Assembly (NCBI GenBank): GCA_018417955.1
Contig: JACTVC010000065.1
Span: forward strand, 1-40,696
Length of the DNA stretch: 40,696 bases
Source of the DNA: Laccaria trichodermophora
Taxonomy: Eukaryota; Basidiomycota; Agaricomycetes; Agaricales; Hydnangiaceae
Reading direction: 5' to 3'
Position numbers and translations under genes: made by a program. This document shows, piece by piece, positions 33,765 through 40,696 of the stretch; position 1 is the first letter of the stretch, and every line of letters starts with the position of its first letter. The notes beneath the pieces were generated by a model. The model was not told the DNA's origin. It saw only the letters and a program-made list of their open reading frames with translations, and searched no databases.

Positions 33765-34089
33765 CGCAGTCACTCACAATGGTCTTGACGATCTCAATAC
33801 CAATCGGCTGTTCATCCCCACCCATGTCCGCACTCTCTTCCCCGCCAGGCCAACTATTGTCCCCCTTCCTATCCGCAATCCCCACACCAGTCAAACGAGC
33901 AGGCGCTGTATTCCCACGCTGCTTTGCGTGAATGAGGAGAAAGACAACATACGGGGATACATCATATTTTAATAAACTCACCGATGGGATAAGAAATTGG
34001 GACACCAACCTAAGCGAATATGTCCATTGGGAGAACTGGTGTGGGAGAGCAAGTGGTGAGGCAAGATATTCAATCAGAGTTGAAGCCAT
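33765..34089 (-). pseudogene. UBR7/Mlo2-like N-terminal fragment, unit 2
   Basis: This is the paralogue of 17550-17894. The start ATG is at 34089-34087. It has an in-frame deletion removing the segment after EYLAS, and the conserved Cys of QCTYSL is Trp (QWTYSL), which would remove a zinc ligand of the UBR box. The same GTGAGT donor and GCAAAGCAG acceptor follow, then RGNTAPARLTGV. The zinc-finger remainder is absent. Confidence 0.4.
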
Positions 34090-34124
34090 TCAGCGAGCTT
34101 ATTAAATCTTCACAGTTGCTGGTG

Positions 34125-34663
34125 GACCTTCCAACCGACTCTTGCGGGATATAACCAACACGATGGCCACTTCGACCTCGAGCTCTTCATTAACAACGTC
34201 AACTTCGGCTTCAATTGTGCATAGTCATGAGAACCCCTTCTCGCAGAACCCAATCGAGTCGGAGACGCGCATGAACCCCATCGCGACGCAATCGCGCGGT
34301 TTGGAAGGGACATTTGCGAATATCGTTGTTGATGATTTTGCGGGTTGTGTTAGTTTGTGTGGAGGTAACACGACCACGGGTGGCATGTACACGAAGACGT
34401 CTGTCTTTGGTGGGGAGAACACGACTGGAAGTGTGTATAGTGCACAGAACACTATGGGTAGCGCGTACAGTGCACAGAGCACGATGAGTAGCGTGTACAC
34501 GACGACTTCTGTGCACGCAGGACAGAACACCACGACTTACTCGGACGAAGCCTCCGCTCGGACACTCAAAGCGAGGTTGAGGCAGGCATACGAGAATTTT
34601 TCGAAATCTGTGTGGGTGGAGGAGTGTGATACGGTACAGTCTTGGGAACCTGTGCCGTTTTGA
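34125..34663 (+). pseudogene. 3' fragment of the Ser/acidic-rich gene, unit 2
   Basis: It is the paralogue of 17945-18583. It keeps the SVYSAQNT-like repeats and ends in SWEPVPF with the normal TGA. It lacks everything upstream of the sequence coding for LLRDITNT. It retains an open frame from 34142, but no promoter of its own is apparent. Confidence 0.75.
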
Positions 34664-34938
34664 ATGTCGTGGCGTGTTTTTTGTAGATTCCCTTTGGCGT
34701 TGTGAGTTTGTCTCGAGTTTTGTTCGTTTTTTGTTCTTTTTTTTCGGGGGTTGGGGATTGGGTATATAGATGACTTACTACTTCCCATTCGTTCCGCAAA
34801 ACTGTCCAGAGTGATACTTCGTAATTTACAGTTGCTCTCTTTCATTTCCTCTGTATACCTTCCTTCCTATATTCTTACATCCATATCCAATTAAATGTGC
34901 GCAAAAAACAAAGCTAACCAAGACCGCCCCGTCTTATC

Positions 34939-37595
34939 TTATACAGACCCACCATAACGCGTACTGAAAAGTCCTTCCTCCACGGCTTTGATTTCTGGCG
35001 TATATGTGTACATGTCAGCCACTTGCAAATTGGAAGGAAGATAGGAAACAGGCGTACGGAGTGCGATGATTTTGGAGTAGAAGCGGCATAGGGCTAGGTT
35101 ACCTATTGTGTGGAGCAGAATCGTTAGCTTTCCCTTTGGAGGACGAAGGGAATGAAGAGGGACACGAGCCCCCTGAAAACCGAGAGAGGGCAGAAGGAAA
35201 GAAGCATGAGTCTCCCGGAAGGGAAGCGAATCCGGAAGAACGAAACAGGGAACACGAGTTTTCTCTACGGAAGAGGAGCAACATACCCATGATATACCAC
35301 AACCCCGGAACGCCCATATCCTTCCAACATCCATTAATCTCGCCCTCCTCGTCCATTCCCCACAAAGGCTTGCACTTATTCGTCACTTCGTCTCCGCAGA
35401 TCCTGCGTATCCCGTAGTGGGCATCCGTGAGACTTTGGTTTAAAGTCAGACATGCCCCTGCGTATGAGGAATGTGAACACCCACCCTGTGCAGAAGACGA
35501 CCACATCCGCAGAAAGTTCGCTCCCGTTGTCGAATTTCACCCCTGTCTCGGTGAACCCTGCGATTTGGCTGTCGTTCTTTAGCTTGATCTTTCCGTCGAT
35601 TAGGTATTGGCTGCCTCCGACGTCTGTGGAAGAGATGATGTTAGCCCTCGATCACCTTTGAATAGGATGCCATTCGCGTGCCTAGGTAGTATCCTCCGGC
35701 TTTCTGCCAGACAGTCAGCATGAGCCCAAAATCCAGGTATCCCTTGTTGGTTCTGAATCCGACTTTGTGCAGGCCTCGATAGTATCCCTAGTTTGCATTG
35801 AAAAGGTCAGCTTCGTACAACAGCAACGGCATGAGGGAGGGACGACTTGCTTATCGACGTTCTCCCAGATCGCTTTCATCCCTCGGTGTGTCAAGCCCGC
35901 GATCAATTTGTTTGGGAAAGACATGTTGAGTTTGTCTGCGATGTCTGTGGGAGGGCCGTTTTCCGAATACAAACCTATGGGGTATCATGAGGCAGGAAGT
36001 TTTGCTTGGCTCGAACGGAATGCATACCCTCCAGCAACATTCGCACCCCTTTTCCCGCTGAGATGATGTACGTCGAGCTACGTTGGAACATTGTCACGTC
36101 TACGCATCTTCTGTCAATCGAAAGACACTTTTCAAAGCTGATGTAAGAGAACATACCAACGCCATGATCGACATAGTCCACGCAAATATCATGGGCTATA
36201 ATACTTTCAGTCATTTATTAACCACTTGGAGGTCAATTCAAACGCACCATATGTGCAAGAGCCAATAACGACGACTTTCTTGCCAGGATGGTCCCTAGCG
36301 CTTTTGTGCTGCGACGAATGCAGGATTTGCCCTGTGAAGCTTTCCTAAAGTCGACGTCACTCTTCATACAGTGAAGATGGGAGAGAGAACACGCTATACC
36401 ATTCCGGGAATGGATGGAACGTAGCCCTCGCCGCCTTTGAACCCCACGGCAAAGACAACATGGTTGACCTTGAAAATCCGGTCTTGTCCATTCGCTTGCC
36501 TTACAACGACGTTCCACAACTTCGTTTCCTCGTCCCGGGTCGCTTTGGTCACTGTCGAGGAGGTCCAAACGTTTAGTTCTAGGGCCTCAGCGTAGAATTC
36601 GAGCCAGTTGGCGAGCTGGACGGGTGTTAGTTTCAAGTTGCCTCTGACTCAATGGCGTTCGCACCTTTTTAAGCTGGGGCGAAGACGGGCCAGGTCGAAG
36701 GGAACCTGATACAACACTTCTTAAGCTCTCTCACGATATAGAAGGGAATTGACCATACCCTTCAAACCCTCCACGTCAGTGAATCGCAACCAGCACGCAG
36801 GCAGCAACACTTACAAACGGGATCGTGAAGGCACAACGCTTCATACCTCTCCCTCCAGTTATTTCCTACCCTCTCATTCTTTTCGATCACCAAAGTGGGT
36901 ACATCCAACGCTTTCAGACGTGCAGCCACCTCCAATCCGCTATGGCCTTCCCCGATTATGGGACATTAGGATCTGCCTCACTGAAAGCGACTTCCTTCCG
37001 TCGGGCCTCCTCCCATTTACCATGGTTCGGCTCTGGGTTTCGTAACGCGCCTCGATTCCGAGAACCCTTTCAGGCTGTCGAGAGTGGTGAAGATGGATTG
37101 TCCCTTTCACTCAACCTGATCTCCAATCTTGATAGGCACTAGCCTCGCGATCCCAGTAGCGGAACCTATCTTTGTCTCGAACGTGAACAGGATCTGGATC
37201 CACGCGAGATCGGGTTGAGGTTGTTGGTATTGAGGTTTGATGTCATCGCTAAGCTTAACGTCCCGGATCTGCGCATCGGCTAATCGGTCCACGAGGAACG
37301 CTTTAATCGTGGCTTTTCCTTAGGTGAGGGTGAGGATGTCTCTCCAGTATAAATATACGGATGACGATGATGCTGTGGTGGTGTTGTTGGCGGGCTCTTG
37401 TAGAAGGCTTGAGGAGAAGTCTGATTCTACCAAAAGGGTGGTTATGCCTTCTACGCCGCTTGTTTCTGCAAACTTGGCGAAAAATGAAAGCCAAGTCGAA
37501 GCGACGGCCGTGGCATCGACGTCGGTAGGAACGGTCGTTCCCAGCTTGGACAAGCTGGGAAGGGATGCCTCGATTGGATGGGGTTCAGTGACGAT
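34939..37595 (-). pseudogene. FAD/NADPH-dependent flavin monooxygenase, unit 2, multiply disrupted
   Basis: It matches the unit 1 copy exon by exon: SKLGTTVPTDVDATAVAST near the start, an FAD motif GEGHSGLEVAARL, FAVGFKGGEGYVPSIPGM, and a last exon ending STRYGGSV at 34939. Lesions relative to unit 1: an 18-base deletion at about 37320 that creates TAA after WRDILTLT; a TGG-to-TGA change at 37109-37107; a 2-base loss near 37052 (GFSE...); and a 1-base loss near 36960 inside the segment leading into the FAD motif. These are different from the lesions in unit 1, so the two copies decayed independently. It cannot make a complete enzyme as it stands. The intron near 35660 has length 58, against 54 in unit 1. 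Confidence 0.75.
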
Positions 37596-37663
37596 TCAAT
37601 CCTGTGAGCTCATTGTGATGGAAGAGAATGAGACAGGGCGGTGTTCCACTCAGCCGCACGGGG

Positions 37664-37669
37664 TTTATA
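37664..37669 (-). promoter_or_regulatory. TATA box of the unit 2 flavin monooxygenase
   Basis: TATAAA is conserved with unit 1 (21515-21520), in the same context upstream of the first coding segment. Confidence 0.45.
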
Positions 37670-38377
37670 TTACGATATGTCGGAGTTCTGGCGTCATGTG
37701 GTGATGTCCGCTTCCAAAGGATGTCACTGCCGCTGAAAATGGCAGAACGTGAAGCAGAGAGTTGGCAGAGAGATCACATTCAAGAGACAAGACGAAGGCC
37801 ATTGAATTGCAAGTCAAACATCGACAAATACATGCGTTGGGTCGCTCAAACATGATACATCGCCTTTATCTGTGAATCTAACCGTGCACTGTGCGCATAT
37901 ATACGCTACAACCAGTTTGAAATGCCTGTCGAGGTCCTTTTCCAATGGGGCTCGTCGCCATCTTGCCGAGAATATGCGCCTTCCTGACTTTGCTGTACCT
38001 GTTCCGTACACAGCAGTCAAGCCCACTTCCAACGGCCATAGCTCTCAAGCAACGGAATGGCCCACCGCAAAGTCCTCGATGACAGCCTCCACACGAGTAT
38101 TGTTCCCTCAGTCCCAATCAACTCGGTATGTCTTCACCTGATTCATCTTTTCTGCATAACTAACTAGGTTGGCTTGCACAGGCTCACGGCGTGCACAAAA
38201 AGAACAGTTCATGCGCAACCCAAGTCTAATCGCCAGTCCAAAACAACGGCGTAACGCCAGTACCACGCGACAACGACCTCACTGAGATCTCATAGTCCCA
38301 CCTCCAGTCTTCCGTCTCCCATCCCTTACAGCCGTAGACGACTGGAACGCCCGCGTCGACGGGGTACGACGTACCAA

Positions 38378-40138
38378 ATCTCAAGCTTACATCCGCGTCA
38401 ACCGCTTCCAGCGGTGATCATCACGCCTTGTACGCCTGAAAAGAAACCCCCCTCCACCTCCGTCGTCATCGGCTAGCGTCCCATGCACACCACCCACACC
38501 CACGCCCAAAATCACTCAACCCGTCTTCGTAAACGCAGCCCCAGGCCCGGAAGACGACGACAAAGACATTGCATTGAAACGCGTCATGAAAGATCTGGAA
38601 TACGCACTCAATAAAGAAGACATCAACCCATTCGATCTCCCCTTCCCCATCCTCGGATCCGCCGTCTTTCAACATCTCCCAAAGTCTCCAGATCAGCTTG
38701 GATAAGCAAAGTCCATGCCCGGACGACGCGCCATGGGACATCCCTTGGGAAAGCAGTTCTGGCACGGTGATGACCAGTACGTCTCTTTTAGGTTGGCGCA
38801 CCGAACAAGAGCAGGAGCAAGAGCACGAGGAAGACCCATTCACGAACCCCCAGAACGTCATCAAGTCCCCTCCCCCACCTCCTCCTCCGACATATTCGAT
38901 CTAGACATGTACCTCGAAGCCTCGTTGGCGATCGCGAACAGCAACAACACTATCTTAGAGGAAGAGGAAGAGGGGAGCGAGAACCCGTTCGAAGATTCCT
39001 TCGCCGTAGAACCCATCACCGTCGTCACCGTCTCCCCTTCCGAAAAAGCCGTACCGATGAACCGCCTGGTCAAGGAACGAGACGTCTACAGGCCGAGTGG
39101 GTACACGCGCTCCCCAAGGTTTCGGTTTAGCGTTGATGAGAATGGGTCGCCTGTTCCTGTTGCCTTACGATCATCCCCAAATAGGCGGCGTGCTGGAGTG
39201 CGAATGACGGTTGTTGATCGAGTTCGTGCGGTTTTGGATGAAAGCGGCGAGGAAGAGGAGGAGGATGAGGGGGATGAAGGGGATGATACCTCCGAAATAT
39301 CGATGCTGGCGCTTAACGCGCGGTTACGTGAGGCGTGCGGGAGGAGGAAATCTGGGGCTGCTGCTGCTGGTTTGGGTATGACCAGTGCGACTGGCCATGG
39401 GAGTTTGTCTGCTTCGCAGCGGAAGAGTGGTGTGCCTGGGAGTCCGCGTGCTAGTTTGGGTGTTGCGTCGATGAAGGGCTTCGCTCCGTATGCCAGCTTA
39501 CCTGCGGCGAGTCTAGCTTCATCGCAACACACACTCCGACCTTCCAGCCGACTCTTGCGTGATATAACCAATACGGTGACGGCTTCTAGCTCGAGCTCGT
39601 CGACAACGTCCACTTTGGCTTCGATTGCGCATACGGTGCAGAAGAATCCGTTCTCGCAGAACCCAATCGAGCAAGAGAACCCCATCTCGACGTCGACGCA
39701 GAACGCGATCAAGTTGAAAACCCAGATTCCAACCACCTCATCAACCACGTCAAAAACGCGAAACCCAGTCGCGCGGTTTGGGAGGGACATTGCGAATATC
39801 GTTGTTGACGATTCTGCGAACTTGCACTCTGTTAGTTTGTGTGGTGGTAACGTGTCCACGACGATGGGTAGCGTGTCTTTGTACAGTGGGGAGAACACGA
39901 TGGGAAGTGTGTATAATGCGCAGAACACGATGGGTAGCGTGTACACCACGACCTCGGCGTACGCACAAAACCCACCGACCTCCGCATATTCAGCAGGACA
40001 TAACACCACGACTTACACGGACGAAGCCTCCGCCCGGGAACTCAAAGCGCGGTTAAGACAGGCATGCGAAATTTTTCGAAATCGGTGTGGGTGGACGAGT
40101 GTGATACGGTGCAGTCTTGGGAGTCTGTGCCGTTTTGA
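38378..40138 (+). pseudogene. Ser/acidic-rich protein, unit 2 copy, start lost and frameshifted
   Basis: It aligns throughout with the open gene at 22276-24009. The initiator ATG is ATC at 38378. Shortly after KKPP an indel leads to a TAG (near 38470), and the PFDVS segment near 38637 has lost bases. The central part (VYRPSGYTRSPRFRFS to the SVY repeats) is open from 38715. Near 40069 a 1-base loss shifts the frame, replacing the usual SWEPVPF end with an unrelated tail to 40163. It carries insertions not in unit 1 (AAAAGLGMTSATGHGS, SLASSQHT), which may preserve ancestral sequence. Confidence 0.7.
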
Positions 40139-40648
40139 ATGTCTTGGCGTCGTTTTCTTTTAGTTCCCTTTTAATTACGAAGTTTTGAGTTTGTTTCGAG
40201 TTTTGTTCGTTTTCTTTTTTGTTCTCTTTGATACTTGGGGGCTGAGTTGGGGCGGATAGTAAATTACCTTTCGTTGAATGGTGTCCTCGAATTTTGTCGA
40301 GAGTGATGCTTCATAATTTATAGTACACTGCTCTCTTTCAATCCTTCCTATATCCTTGCATCCATATCTAGGAGGGCAATAAAGACCTCCAAATGTTTCC
40401 TTTTCCATGTACAGTCCTTGAGGATATTGTCACCAGCCTTGTTCATGTCATCTATTTTTGAGAAAAACAAGATCCAAAAATTATATGAAAAAAGACAGGA
40501 AAATATAAGTTTTTTAAAAACAGATAGAATGTTCATTTTTGATGTACTTTTATTTTTCATCCATTTCTTTGTGTTCAGTGTTTCAAGTCAGCCAAGGGTG
40601 TTATGAGGAGTGACAAAGATTTGTAAAAAATTGGGAGATGGCTGACAA

Positions 40649-40696
40649 GTGATTTCTTAGTGTCAGAACCAGATCCAAAAGGTGGGGAAAACACTA
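40649..40696. repeat. Left part of the foldback element, cut by the window end
   Basis: It matches 24541-24588, including the arm GTGTCAGAACCAGA. The right arm lies beyond the window. Confidence 0.55.

Larger units (their letters stand above)
24798..40696. repeat. Segmental duplication unit 2 (continues past the window)
   Basis: It is a direct tandem copy of unit 1, with the same gene order and orientation. The last bases of the window (to 40696) match unit 1 up to 24588, so about 200 bases of the unit are missing at the right edge. Whether a third copy follows cannot be seen. Confidence 0.9.

Noticed and set aside
1..40696. tRNA, rRNA or other structured RNA genes
   Set aside because: I looked for tRNA-like B-box and anticodon-arm patterns and conserved rRNA segments by eye and saw none. 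A covariance-model scan would be needed to exclude them.

Overview
The window looks like a piece of an Agaricomycete (mushroom-forming basidiomycete) genome. The evidence is eukaryotic gene structure with short GT-AG introns (about 48-82 bp), a relic of the KDZ transposon family with its CxC-type cysteine cluster, C2-NACHT-WD40 STAND (NLR-like) genes of the type expanded in Agaricomycetes, a fungal flavin monooxygenase, and abundant mini- and satellite repeats. There are no bacterial features: no operons and no Shine-Dalgarno sites.

Region 1, about 1-10,560, is repeat-rich and gene-poor. It holds a satellite of exact 97-bp period (655-1960), a stretch full of GGGCCC palindromes (2280-2680), a 5'-truncated KDZ/CxC relic (2750-3289), and an antisense GRF-like zinc-finger gene broken by a one-base frameshift (3333-5378). 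These are followed by a 20-bp minisatellite with all six frames open (5711-6038), a possible LTR-element end (6030-6515), a degenerate AT-rich array of about 130-bp units (8100-8830), and a 573-bp hAT-like non-autonomous transposon with a perfect 8-bp target-site duplication (9017-9589).

Region 2, about 10,560 to the window end, consists of two direct tandem copies of one gene block. Unit 1 is about 10,563-24,797 and unit 2 is about 24,798 to beyond 40,696. Each unit carries, in order: a minus-strand C2-NACHT-WD40 gene; remnants of an unrecognised gene family; a 5' fragment resembling the UBR7/Mlo2 family, head-to-head with a 3' fragment of a Ser/acidic-rich gene; a minus-strand flavin monooxygenase; and the full-length Ser/acidic-rich gene, divergent from the monooxygenase. 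The window ends inside unit 2, so a further copy may follow.

The two units have decayed differently. The NLR is open in unit 2 but has three frameshifts in unit 1. The Ser/acidic-rich gene is open in unit 1 but has lost its start and frame in unit 2. The monooxygenase is damaged in both, by different lesions. In unit 1 a deletion of about 1.9 kb, with 4-bp microhomology, removed most of the tandem paralogue pair that survives in unit 2.

The most striking signal is the NLR itself. It has 15-16 almost identical 43-residue WD40 repeats that vary only at a few recurring positions, the pattern of fast-evolving fungal recognition (HET-type) genes. It lies in a stretch where I find no CpG dinucleotide for about 2.3 kb, while the C2-encoding end and the neighbouring genes are CpG-rich. 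Together these suggest a recently expanded, possibly methylated, non-self-recognition locus. Exact exon ends and start codons of the multi-exon genes are only partly resolved.
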